A stretch of 43,793 nt of DNA. Origin: JAVBMP01 sp031552195 (GTDB lineage Bacteria; Desulfobacterota; Desulfovibrionia; Desulfovibrionales; Desulfovibrionaceae). The position numbers and the translations under genes are program-made. The notes under the pieces were generated by a model. The model searched no databases, was not told the DNA's origin, and saw only the letters and a program-made list of their open reading frames with translations. The stretch lies in NCBI GenBank assembly GCA_031552195.1, contig JAVBMT010000005.1, forward strand, positions 1 through 43,793, in the 5' to 3' direction. Shown here in pieces: positions 33,363 through 41,463 of the stretch. Every line of letters starts with the position of its first letter. Position 1 is the first letter of the stretch.

Positions 33363-35195
33363 ATGCCGGAGCAAAACAGCATCATCTACCAATACGCCCA
33401 TGAACAGACCGCCGCCACAACCGGCTATTTTTCCTGCGAGCCGCTCCCGGCTCCCGCCCTGCCTGAACTCATGCGCCTTGTAGCCGGGCGCCCGCTAGAC
33501 AGCTTTCTGCGCCGCCATACCTTGCGCCGCCTTTTGGCCCTTTCCGGGCCGGAAATCGGCAAACTTCTGGAACAATGCCCCTGCCCGGAAACAGCCGCCA
33601 GCCTGGCTTTAGAGCTTCTGGAACTTAACCCGGCCCTTGAAGATGAAGACGCCGTGAAAGGCGCGGCGGAAAAACACGGCATAACCGATGAAAGCAGCCC
33701 CCTGCTTTATCTGCGCCTGAAAAAAATTCCCCGGGAGCAAAGAGACAGACGGAAATTCTGGGCGGTTTTGTTCAGGGAAAACCTGAACGCCCACCGCGCC
33801 CTGCCCAAACCTGACAGCCCAGACCTGCCACCGCTGCCGGATTTCATTCCGCAATTAGAGGCTGAAAGCCGGCATGAACGCCCTGAAGCCACCCTTCCCG
33901 GCCTACATGAATTTTTTTCCGGGCAGTTGCCTGAAAGACAGGAAAACATGGAAAAACGGGCGGATTCAGGCGAAATAGCCGCCTTGGCCCTGGAACGCCT
34001 GAAAGACGCCGGAATTTCCCTGGGCGGAGAAATGCGGCATCAGGCCTCGCTCAGCCCCATCGGGCTGCTGCACCCCTGGAAGGTGGACTACCGGGTAGAC
34101 TGCGTCAGAAACGCCTACGCCCTGCAAGGGCAGGCCAACACGTACGGGCGCGGCCTAAGCCTGCCTGACGCCCTGGCCTCATGCCGCATGGAAATGGTGG
34201 AACGCGCTTCCGCCTACGCCTCAGTCGGGTATACTGAACAAGGAACCCTCAGCGTGCTGGGCCTGAATGACCGCAGCCCGGAATTCGCCTGCGCGCGGGG
34301 CGAAGAATCTGGCGGGCCGCTGGCCGGAATAAAACCCGGAGAGCTTGCATACGGGCGCTATTCCGACTTGAAAAATAAGAATTTCAATCCTATCGACCCT
34401 AACGCGTTCTTTCTGGAAGTTCCCTACACGGACAGCCCTCTCCACTGGATGAAAGGCGTGCGGATTGAAAGCGACGGAGCGCGTTCCGCCTGCCTCGTTC
34501 CATTTCAGATGGTTTACCTTTTCGCCAACCTTGATGAAATAGATCTTTCTTTCGCCCCGCCTTCAACCGGCCTGGCCACCCACGCCAGCATGGCCGGGGC
34601 GATTCTCTCCGCCCTGACCGAGCTTCTGGAGCGCGACGCCGAGGCCACCACCCCCTACCGCAAAAGCGGATGCTTTACCCTTGAAACGGACGACCCCGTC
34701 CTGGCCGCCTTGCTGAACGGCTACAAAGCCTCCGGCGTCAACGTCCAGTTTCAGGATATCACCGGGCCTTTGGGCTTCCCATGCTATCAGGCCTTTGTGG
34801 TCGGCCCGAAAGGCGAAATCTCGCGAGGCTACGGGGCCGGGCTTTCCGCGCGCAAAGCCATTATTTCCGCCCTGACTGAAACCCCTTACCCTTACCCTGA
34901 GAGCGCGCCTTCCGGACCGCTGCTGCGCAATTTACCGGTAAAAAAACTGGAAGAACTGCCCGATTACAGCATCAGGCGCCAGGATGGAAGCCAGGATGAA
35001 AAAGCCTGCCTGGCATTACTTGAGAAATTGCTTTGCGCCAACGGGCTCAATCCTGTTTATGTTGAACTTACGCGGCGCGACCTGGGCTTTCCCGTGGTGA
35101 GGGCGCTGGTTCCAGGCCTTGTGCCGACCTCTGAATATGACGAATTCAGTCCGCTTTCTGAAAGGATTTTTCTTAATTATATTAGCGTAATATAA
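33363..35195 (+). CDS. YcaO-domain protein
   Basis: YcaO domains use ATP to activate peptide backbone amides, giving azolines or thioamides, or act with RimO-type partners. In this 610-residue protein the domain spans about 240-590. The two ATP/Mg motifs are visible: SCRMEMVER (Ser273, Glu277, Glu280) after YGRGLSLPDALA, and SALTELLERDA (Ser416, Glu420, Glu423). The first 200 or so residues are leucine-rich helical sequence with no recognised domain. The C-terminus lacks the proline-rich PxPxP tail of azoline-forming enzymes. No TfuA, E1-like partner or precursor peptide was found nearby. AGAGGATCC precedes the ATG, 17 bases after the GT2 gene. The substrate is unknown. Confidence 0.82.
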   Translation: MPEQNSIIYQYAHEQTAATTGYFSCEPLPAPALPELMRLVAGRPLDSFLRRHTLRRLLALSGPEIGKLLEQCPCPETAASLALELLELNPALEDEDAVKGAAEKHGITDESSPLLYLRLKKIPREQRDRRKFWAVLFRENLNAHRALPKPDSPDLPPLPDFIPQLEAESRHERPEATLPGLHEFFSGQLPERQENMEKRADSGEIAALALERLKDAGISLGGEMRHQASLSPIGLLHPWKVDYRVDCVRNAYALQGQANTYGRGLSLPDALASCRMEMVERASAYASVGYTEQGTLSVLGLNDRSPEFACARGEESGGPLAGIKPGELAYGRYSDLKNKNFNPIDPNAFFLEVPYTDSPLHWMKGVRIESDGARSACLVPFQMVYLFANLDEIDLSFAPPSTGLATHASMAGAILSALTELLERDAEATTPYRKSGCFTLETDDPVLAALLNGYKASGVNVQFQDITGPLGFPCYQAFVVGPKGEISRGYGAGLSARKAIISALTETPYPYPESAPSGPLLRNLPVKKLEELPDYSIRRQDGSQDEKACLALLEKLLCANGLNPVYVELTRRDLGFPVVRALVPGLVPTSEYDEFSPLSERIFLNYISVI

Positions 35196-35373
35196 TCAGC
35201 ATCGGCCAATCATCGTTGCGGATAAGCCGTTGCGGCTTGCCTGAAGCAAAAAAGTAGGTTAAGCTCCGCCAACTTCATGAGCCATAGCGGCAAATAATCA
35301 CCGCCGGGCCAGCCACACGCCCCGAAGGTTTTCAGAGACGACTGCAACAGGTCAAGGTTTTTAGGTTTAAACC

Positions 35374-35787
35374 ATGCCGAAAAAAAACAGCAAAGTCCTG
35401 TACCTTATCGCTTTATCTCTCTTTTTGGGGGGTATAGCCTACCTTGTAATTTCCGGGGCGACCGGCGCTGCCTCTTATTGGGTCGGCGTGTCGGAAGTTA
35501 TGGCCATGCCGGCTGACCAGCCTGTTTCAGCCCGCGTTTTCGGCAACGTCAAGATGGACGGCGTCACCCGCCCGGAAAACGGCGGAGTGCGCTTTCTGCT
35601 TGAAGACAAAGACAACGCGCGGACGACCATCTGGGTTAGCTACCAGGGGGCTATTCCTGAAGCCTTCAAGCCAGGGGCCGAAATTATCGTGAACGGAACC
35701 TTTCGGGGGCCCGGCCAGGATTTTGTCGCCCATACGCTTATCACCGCGTGTCCTTCCAAATACGAAAAGAAAAACCGGGAATCCTGA
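35374..35787 (+). CDS. ccmE: Cytochrome c maturation protein CcmE (CxxxY variant)
   Basis: CcmE carries haem across the periplasm for System I cytochrome c maturation. The 137-residue protein has one N-terminal membrane anchor (about 8-28) and an OB-fold domain (VSARVFGNVKMDGV, RFLLEDKDNARTTIWVSYQG, EIIVNGTFRGPGQDFVA). The usual haem-binding HxxxY is replaced by CPSKY, giving Cys126 and Tyr130. This cysteine form is known from Desulfovibrio and some archaea. It is the first ccm gene here, 93 bases before ccmF, and its upstream gap (35196-35373) has only a short hairpin (AAGCCG-TTG-CGGCTT at 35224-35238) and no clear promoter. Confidence 0.93.
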   Translation: MPKKNSKVLYLIALSLFLGGIAYLVISGATGAASYWVGVSEVMAMPADQPVSARVFGNVKMDGVTRPENGGVRFLLEDKDNARTTIWVSYQGAIPEAFKPGAEIIVNGTFRGPGQDFVAHTLITACPSKYEKKNRES

Positions 35788-35879
35788 TTCCTTTCGCCGG
35801 TTCGCATCTTTCCAAGATTTTTATAATGCTTGAAATCTTGAGCAACGCCCGCTATTCCGCCTGATAACTGGAGCAATAA

Positions 35880-37796
35880 ATGTATATACTGGCTTACCTT
35901 CTGCTGGTTTTTTCCTTCCTCACAGCCCTGCTTTGCGCCGGGTTCACCGTAATGCAGGCCTGGCAAGGTCAAAAAAGCAACCCCATATGGGCCGAAAGGG
36001 GCCAGTACCTTATCACCGCCTTTGTGTCCGTAAGTTCGTTCATTCTGCTTGCGGCCCTTGTGAATAACGATTTCAGCCTGGAATACGTCGTCGGCTACAC
36101 CGACCGCGCCTTGCCGCTATTTTACCGCATTACCGCTTTCTGGGCCGGGCAGGCCGGATCCTTGCTCTTCTGGGCCTGGGCGGTAATTCTCTGCGGCACG
36201 CTTTTCCTGCTTTCACGCACCTATAAATGTCTCAAACCTGAAACAAGGCAGTGGTTCTGGATATTCTTTCTCACGGTCTGCGCATTTTTTATGTATCTGA
36301 TAACGGCCTGCAACAACCCCTTCGTTGTTATACCAAATCCGCCGGAGGACGGCCACGGGCTTGCCCCGCTTCTTCAGCACCCCGGCATGATTTTTCACCC
36401 GCCCCTTCTTTTTCTGGGCTATGCCGGGTTTGCCGTTTCCGGGTGTCTCGCACTGGCTCAAAGCCTTAGCCGCCAGCGCGCCCAGGAAGGTTCATGGCTG
36501 GAAATTTCGCGCCCCTTCACGCTTATTTCATGGCTGATGCTCAGTGCCGGAATCATTCTCGGCGCATGGTGGGCCTACATGGAACTCGGCTGGGGCGGCT
36601 ATTGGGCGTGGGATCCGGTTGAAAACGCCTCGCTTCTGCCCTGGCTGGCCGCAACCGCCTTCCTGCACACCGCCATCCTTGAAACCAGGCGCGACAAGTT
36701 ATACCGCGTCAACGTCTTTCTGGTGGCGCTCACGCTTATTTTAACCTTTCTCGGAACTTACCTCACGCGCAGCGGCGTGGTGGCGGATTCTGTGCACTCC
36801 TATCAGGGCGGCAGCCCGACCAGCGTTCCCCTGTTAATTTTTGTCGGGGCCTCTTTATTGTTCAGCATTTACGTCGCTTTCAGCGGCGAGTCTTCGCGCA
36901 AGCCCCTGGCCGACCCGTTAAGCCGTGAAGGAGCCTTGGCCGCCGTAGCCGTTATCCTCGGCACTCTGGGGGTGATAATCCTGACCTCGACTCTCTGGCC
37001 GGTTATCACCAAATACTTTATGCAGGCTCCGGTTCGCCTTGAAGCCGCCTTTTTCAACCGGGTCTGCCTGCCTTTATTCGTGATGATAGCCGCGCTTCTG
37101 CTGGTTTGCCCCTGGCTGGGCTGGAACGGCAAACTGAAAAAGCGCGGCCTGATGCTGGCGCTGCTGGCGTTAACCATAGGACTCTGCGTTCTTCTGGCTG
37201 TTCGCGGGGTGAGCGTGAACCCGCTGGTTGTTTTGGGCATCTCCATTTCCGTGGCCCTGATCGCCAGCATGACAAGCATTTTCATACTCTCGCCAGGCCA
37301 ATTGAAATCCGCTTCGTTTCTCGGGGCGCACGGCGTACACTTCGGTCTGGCCCTGCTCGTTTTCGGCGTGGCCTGCTCCGGTCCGCTAAAGGAAGAACGC
37401 TTCTTTACCATGAAGCAGGGAGAAACCCGCGAACTTAACGAATATTCCTTCACTTATGCCGAGGCGCGCGAAGGCGACACCCCGGCTTACAGATACCTGA
37501 CCGCCGTCATTGACGTGCGGCGCGGCGGCAAAGACCTCGGCAAGATATTGCCGCAGGTGCGTTTTTATGACGGCAAGCCATCCATAGAAGTAGACACCCT
37601 GCCCAGCCTGGGAACGGAAGTTTACGCTTCCATCAACAATATATATCAGGACGGCGGGCTGGAACTGCGTTTCAGCACCCAGCCCATGATCAACTGGATA
37701 TGGATAGGCTCGGTCATTCTTTGCCTCTTCCCTTTCATCGGGGCTTGGGGGAAACAAAAAAACAACTCCGCGAAGGAACGCGGGCAAGAGGCTTGA
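35880..37796 (+). CDS. ccmF: Haem lyase component CcmF
   Basis: CcmF attaches haem from CcmE to apocytochromes c in the inner membrane. The 638-residue protein is multi-spanning and has the family WWD-type haem-handling loop, MELGWGGYWAWDPVENASLL, plus GQAGSLLFWAW earlier and RSGVVADSVHSYQG after it. A periplasmic domain near the C-terminus (about 515-605) precedes the last membrane segment. GGAGCAATAA gives a good ribosome site. It follows ccmE and is four bases ahead of ccmA. The length is typical, and CcmH, the usual partner, is not found downstream. Confidence 0.95.
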   Translation: MYILAYLLLVFSFLTALLCAGFTVMQAWQGQKSNPIWAERGQYLITAFVSVSSFILLAALVNNDFSLEYVVGYTDRALPLFYRITAFWAGQAGSLLFWAWAVILCGTLFLLSRTYKCLKPETRQWFWIFFLTVCAFFMYLITACNNPFVVIPNPPEDGHGLAPLLQHPGMIFHPPLLFLGYAGFAVSGCLALAQSLSRQRAQEGSWLEISRPFTLISWLMLSAGIILGAWWAYMELGWGGYWAWDPVENASLLPWLAATAFLHTAILETRRDKLYRVNVFLVALTLILTFLGTYLTRSGVVADSVHSYQGGSPTSVPLLIFVGASLLFSIYVAFSGESSRKPLADPLSREGALAAVAVILGTLGVIILTSTLWPVITKYFMQAPVRLEAAFFNRVCLPLFVMIAALLLVCPWLGWNGKLKKRGLMLALLALTIGLCVLLAVRGVSVNPLVVLGISISVALIASMTSIFILSPGQLKSASFLGAHGVHFGLALLVFGVACSGPLKEERFFTMKQGETRELNEYSFTYAEAREGDTPAYRYLTAVIDVRRGGKDLGKILPQVRFYDGKPSIEVDTLPSLGTEVYASINNIYQDGGLELRFSTQPMINWIWIGSVILCLFPFIGAWGKQKNNSAKERGQEA

Positions 37797-37800
37797 AAGC

Positions 37801-38436
37801 ATGCTGCGGCTGGAAAGCATAGCCAAATTCTACGGCGAAAAGCTGATTCTGAAAGACGTCAGCCTGCATATCCCGCCGGGCAGCGTCACTCTCCTGGCCG
37901 GCCCCAACGGTTCCGGCAAAAGCACCCTAGTAAAGATCATGGCCGGGTTGGCCGAGCCGGCCGCCGGAAAACGCGTCTTGTCCGAAGCGGTTGGCGGAAT
38001 AGGCTACCTGGGGCACCCAACCTGCATTTATCCGGAACTTTCCGCTCTGGAAAATCTGGCTTTCTGGGCCAGATTGCATAAAACGGACCCGCGCAGGGAA
38101 AACCTTATGCGAATGCTGGAACGCATGGACCTGTCCGCTTTCGCGGAAGAAAGGGCGGGAGGGTTTTCACGCGGCATGGGCCAACGCCTGAACCTGGCCA
38201 GAGTTCTTTTGCCCGCGCCAGACCTGCTGCTGCTTGACGAGCCTTCAACCGGGCTGGATACCGCCTCCTGCGCCATCATGCGCCGCGAGGTGGGCGAGGC
38301 CAAAAAGCGTGGCGCGGCCGTGGTCTGGATTACCCACAACGTGGCGGAAGACCTGCCCCATGCCGACTTCATCGCGCTTCTGGGCCAGCGGACCATAACC
38401 CATTACGGCCCGGCCGGAGAATACGGCCATGCTTGA
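37801..38436 (+). CDS. ccmA: Haem ABC transporter ATP-binding protein CcmA
   Basis: CcmA is the ATPase of the CcmAB complex, whose ATP hydrolysis releases haem-loaded CcmE from CcmC. The 211 residues hold Walker A GPNGSGKST, the ABC signature FSRGMGQRLNLARVLL (SRGMGQ replacing the usual LSGGQ), Walker B DLLLLDEPSTGLD and the switch histidine in WITHNVAED. It starts four bases after ccmF and overlaps ccmB by eight bases, so the genes are translationally coupled. Confidence 0.93.
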   Translation: MLRLESIAKFYGEKLILKDVSLHIPPGSVTLLAGPNGSGKSTLVKIMAGLAEPAAGKRVLSEAVGGIGYLGHPTCIYPELSALENLAFWARLHKTDPRRENLMRMLERMDLSAFAEERAGGFSRGMGQRLNLARVLLPAPDLLLLDEPSTGLDTASCAIMRREVGEAKKRGAAVVWITHNVAEDLPHADFIALLGQRTITHYGPAGEYGHA

Positions 38437-39106
38437 CGCAACCCTTGCGATAGCCGCGAAAGACCTGCGCCTTTGCCTCTTGCGGGGCAGCGGGCTTGTG
38501 CAGGCCCTCCTGCTCGGGCTTTTGCTTATTTTTGCCTTCAGCCTGGCGCAAGGGGCGGAAGCTCCCCTCGGGCCGCAGGCGGCGGCGGCCATCTTCTGGA
38601 TGGCCTCGATGTTCTGCACGGTCCTGATCTTCAACTCTCTTTACGGGCTGGAAGAAAGCAACGGGCAAAGGCAGCCGCTGCTTCTGGCCCCCGTTCCGGT
38701 GCAGGCAGTCTGGCTGGGCAAGGCGCTGGGCGGCCTGACCATGCTTGCGGCGGCACAGCTTTTGTTTTTGCCGGCCATAGTGGTGTTTCTCGGCCAGTCG
38801 GTATCCGGCAGCCTCTGGCAGGGGGCCGGAATTACCGTTCTGGCCGACCTCGGGCTGGCGGCGGTCGGCTCTTTGCTCGGGGCCATCGCGCAAGGGCAGT
38901 CGGCCAGAGAATCTCTTTTGAGCATTATTGTTTTCCCCTTGCTCATTCCACTGCTGCTGGCAGGAATAAAAATAGGGGCCGGAGTGCTAAGCGGCGTGGC
39001 TCTGTCTGACATTTCGTCATGGTTCGGCATCGCCGCGGCCTTTGACGCCATCTTTTTCAGCGCGGGCCTTGTTCTGTTCGGTTTTTTGTATACAGGCGAA
39101 GATTAA
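38429..39106 (+). CDS. ccmB: Haem ABC transporter permease CcmB
   Basis: This 225-residue protein has six predicted membrane segments and the family N-terminus (AIAAKDLRLCLLRGSGLVQA). It also has FNSLYGLEESNGQRQPLLLA, the characteristic loop after the second segment. It pairs with CcmA and interacts with CcmC. The ATG lies within the last codons of ccmA (eight-base overlap). Length and position are normal for ccm operons. Confidence 0.93.
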   Translation: MLDATLAIAAKDLRLCLLRGSGLVQALLLGLLLIFAFSLAQGAEAPLGPQAAAAIFWMASMFCTVLIFNSLYGLEESNGQRQPLLLAPVPVQAVWLGKALGGLTMLAAAQLLFLPAIVVFLGQSVSGSLWQGAGITVLADLGLAAVGSLLGAIAQGQSARESLLSIIVFPLLIPLLLAGIKIGAGVLSGVALSDISSWFGIAAAFDAIFFSAGLVLFGFLYTGED

Positions 39107-39156
39107 ACCTTATTTTAAAACTTATTCCAGGCATATTGCTGCAAACGGAAAAACCT

Positions 39157-39864
39157 ATGAACCCTGCAAAAGAAAGTTTCCGCCCGCCCCTGGCCGGGGT
39201 TTTGGCTCTGGCCGGAGGCCTGAGCCTGGGCCTCTGCCAGTGGCTCATTTTCGTATACGCCCCGGAAGAAGCCACTTTGGGGATCATCCAGAAAATTTTC
39301 TATTTCCACATGCCGATGGCATGGTGGGGGCTGGTCAGCTTTTTTGTGACCTTTCTGGCCAGCATGGCCTTTTTGCGCAAAAAAAGCCTTTTTGCCGACG
39401 CCCTGGCCGGGGTCGCGGCCGAGGTCGGGCTTCTTTTCTGCGTTATCGCCCTGGTCAGCGGGTGCATATGGGCCAGACGCTCCTGGGGCGTCTGGTGGAC
39501 ATGGGACCCTAAACTGAACACTACTTTGATCATGTGTTTCATTTATGCGGCTTATTTGATTATCCGCAAGATAGACCTGCCTTCGGTGTCGGCCCAGCGC
39601 CGGGGCAGCCTTGCGGCCGTGATCGGCATTGTCGCCTTTATCGACGTGCCGCTGGTTTTTTTCGCCACCCGCCTGTGGGGGTCAATGCACCCCACGGTCA
39701 TAGCCAGCAAAGGCGGAGGCATGACCTCGGAAATGGCTTACACAACAATAGCCTGCGTCTTATGCCTGGGCCTCTTCTGGGCCGGTTTGCTGCTTTACCG
39801 CTACAACAGCGAAAAGCTCAAACTGCGCCTTGATCGCCTGGCCGCGGCGCGGGCCGGGATGTGA
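39157..39864 (+). CDS. ccmC: Haem exporter protein CcmC
   Basis: CcmC loads haem onto CcmE. The 235 residues form six membrane segments with the tryptophan-rich signature GVWWTWDPKLNTTL in a periplasmic loop, and conserved histidines in KIFYFHMPMAWW and near RLWGSMHPT. The ATG at 39157 is preferred over a TTG at 39136 because of the GGAAA ahead of it and the family start point. It follows ccmB by 50 bases and is 20 bases before ccmD. Confidence 0.93.
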   Translation: MNPAKESFRPPLAGVLALAGGLSLGLCQWLIFVYAPEEATLGIIQKIFYFHMPMAWWGLVSFFVTFLASMAFLRKKSLFADALAGVAAEVGLLFCVIALVSGCIWARRSWGVWWTWDPKLNTTLIMCFIYAAYLIIRKIDLPSVSAQRRGSLAAVIGIVAFIDVPLVFFATRLWGSMHPTVIASKGGGMTSEMAYTTIACVLCLGLFWAGLLLYRYNSEKLKLRLDRLAAARAGM

Positions 39865-39884
39865 CACCCGCATCAGGAGTTCTT

Positions 39885-40037
39885 ATGACAGCGACAGATT
39901 GGCTTATGTTCGGCTGCGCCGCCATTTTCGCGGCGCTTGGCTCATATGTGTTCATATTGGCGAAACGCCAGAAAAACCTGGAACGGCGCATCCGCCAGAT
40001 GGAAGAGCTAAACGGCAATAAAGGCGAAACAATATGA
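39885..40037 (+). CDS. ccmD: CcmD-type small membrane protein
   Basis: A 50-codon gene begins at an ATG preceded by CAGGAGTTCTT and ends by ATGA overlap with the next gene. The product has one membrane segment (about 6-26, WLMFGCAAIFAALGSYVFIL) followed by a basic and charged helix (AKRQKNLERRIRQMEEL). This is the shape of CcmD, which stabilises the CcmABC-CcmE complex. The call rests on size, topology and position right after ccmC. Confidence 0.85.
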   Translation: MTATDWLMFGCAAIFAALGSYVFILAKRQKNLERRIRQMEELNGNKGETI

Positions 40038-40642
40038 AAACGGCGAAAAATACGCGCCTGCCCCTGATTTTCATGGCCCTCGCCCTGGCCGCGCTTTTTG
40101 CGGCGTCTTTCGGCAACATGTTGGGCAACAAGGCGGCTCCTTTCGAGAAAAACGCGGCACAGACCGGAAACTCCGGAATGGAAAACGCAGGCCGGTCCGA
40201 AGGCGAGGCGTTGCCCCGGCGCATGACTCAGGAAGCGCAGAAAAAACTGGCCGCGCTGATGGCTGAATATCAGAAAGACACCAAGAATATTAAAAGCATC
40301 ATTGAGCTTGGGGAATTTTTCAGCCAGATGAAAGAGTGGCCGGAAGCGGCGGGTTTCTTTCAGAAAGCGGTTGAAGTTGACCCTAAAAACGTGAATGCGC
40401 ATTACTGGCTGGCCATGTCTCAATACAACATGGGCAATGTGGACAAAGCCATAAGCGGTTTTGAAACGCTTCTGGATATCCAGAAAAACCCGAGGGCCAT
40501 GTTCAACCTGGCGTTATTGTATAAACACGGAAAAAACGATATGGTGAAGGGTAATGCCCTGCTGGAGGAACTCATAGCCCTGCCGGGAACGGATGAAGAC
40601 CTGCGCGCCATGGCCAAACAGGAACTTGAAGCCGCAAATTGA
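40034..40642 (+). CDS. TPR protein, CcmI-like
   Basis: The 202-residue product has an N-terminal membrane anchor or uncleaved signal (about 9-28), a linker of about 40 residues, and tetratricopeptide helices (KSIIELGEFFSQMKEWPEAA, then VNAHYWLAMSQYNMGNVDKA). In other bacteria the TPR protein CcmI at this operon position holds apocytochrome c for haem attachment. This one could serve that role, although it is shorter and not clearly homologous. It overlaps ccmD by four bases, which supports co-expression with the ccm genes. Confidence 0.75.
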   Translation: MKTAKNTRLPLIFMALALAALFAASFGNMLGNKAAPFEKNAAQTGNSGMENAGRSEGEALPRRMTQEAQKKLAALMAEYQKDTKNIKSIIELGEFFSQMKEWPEAAGFFQKAVEVDPKNVNAHYWLAMSQYNMGNVDKAISGFETLLDIQKNPRAMFNLALLYKHGKNDMVKGNALLEELIALPGTDEDLRAMAKQELEAAN

Positions 40643-40690
40643 GTTAATGACCTCGGCTTGCCGAATAAAAATTCACAGGAGACCTTTTTC

Positions 40691-40993
40691 ATGTCAAAGA
40701 CTATCAAACCGTCAGAACTTGAAGAAATCAAAAAAAACAGCAACACCGTCATTCTCGACGTAAGGCGCAAGGCTGACAAAGAGGCTTCCGCCGATTCCAT
40801 TCCCGGAGCCTGCTGGCATGACCCGGAAAAGGTCGACGAATGGATTGACACTTTGCCCGAAGGGGCGGAACCGGTCATTTACTGTATGCGCGGCGGGGCC
40901 ATAAGCCAGGAAATTACCGCCAAACTGAACGAGAAAGGCCTCAACGCCCGTTATATCGAAGGCGGCATCAACGCCTGGAAAGAGGAAAAGTAA
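40691..40993 (+). CDS. Rhodanese-like domain protein
   Basis: A single rhodanese domain makes up the 100-residue protein: VILDVRRKADKEASADSIPG, then YCMRGGAISQE with the candidate catalytic cysteine Cys65, and GGINAWKEE at the end. Such proteins carry sulfane sulfur as a persulfide; the active loop CMRGGA differs from the more common CRSGxR. The ATG follows ACAGGAGACC. It lies 48 bases after the TPR gene and is followed by a strong terminator, so it may be the last gene of the ccm transcript. No signal peptide is seen. Confidence 0.88.
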   Translation: MSKTIKPSELEEIKKNSNTVILDVRRKADKEASADSIPGACWHDPEKVDEWIDTLPEGAEPVIYCMRGGAISQEITAKLNEKGLNARYIEGGINAWKEEK

Positions 40994-41017
40994 CCGGCCA
41001 AGACCGGAATATTACTG

Positions 41018-41045
41018 AACGGCCCGCTTGAATCGGGCCGTTTTT
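41018..41045 (+). terminator. Terminator after the rhodanese gene
   Basis: AACGGCCCG (41018-41026) and CGGGCCGTT (41034-41042) form a 9-bp stem with a 7-base loop and a run of five T ending at 41045. Confidence 0.9.
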
Positions 41046-41463
41046 CATTTTCAGGACATTCGGCTTTGAAAATGCCATGGCGACGCGCATGCGGACAGCG
41101 CGGCGCGCCTTCGGCAAAAAGGCTTGCCTTTTTGCGTATCTGAAAAAAGAAACGTTGAGTGCCGCATGTCTTTCGCAACTAACAGGCATAGCGCGCAAAA
41201 AGCACGGATCAAAAATCAAAGTTGATTAAGCGCTCATAAAAACAACCGGATTTGCCAGCGGATGCCCGGAAAGGCGAAACCCCGGCGAAGCGGATATTAT
41301 AATTCAATTTTACCTTATTAAATACAACACCTCATCCGTATTGGCGCATTTGACGCCACATGTTCAGGCGGCAAATTAGGGGTTGTGCATACGCCGTAGT
41401 TCTGATATGGATTCAAGTCTTAATTCGACAGTTAAGGCAAATTCTGTGGTCGGAGGAGATTTT
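41046..41463 (+). other. Gene-free region upstream of rpsA
   Basis: About 420 bases hold no credible gene. A 10-bp hairpin, GCAAAAAGGC-TT-GCCTTTTTGC, lies at 41114-41135. A TATAAT hexamer at 41298-41303 lacks a good -35. TTGACG (41350-41355), 17 bases and AAATTA (41373-41378) is a second weak promoter candidate, overlapped by a TGGCG...CGCCA inverted repeat (41342-41358). The leader may carry the translational control common for S1, but no specific structure is recognised. Confidence 0.45.

Noticed and set aside
35196..35373. Possible precursor peptide gene next to the YcaO gene
   Set aside because: All frames here are very short, without ribosome sites or Cys/Ser/Thr-rich cores.
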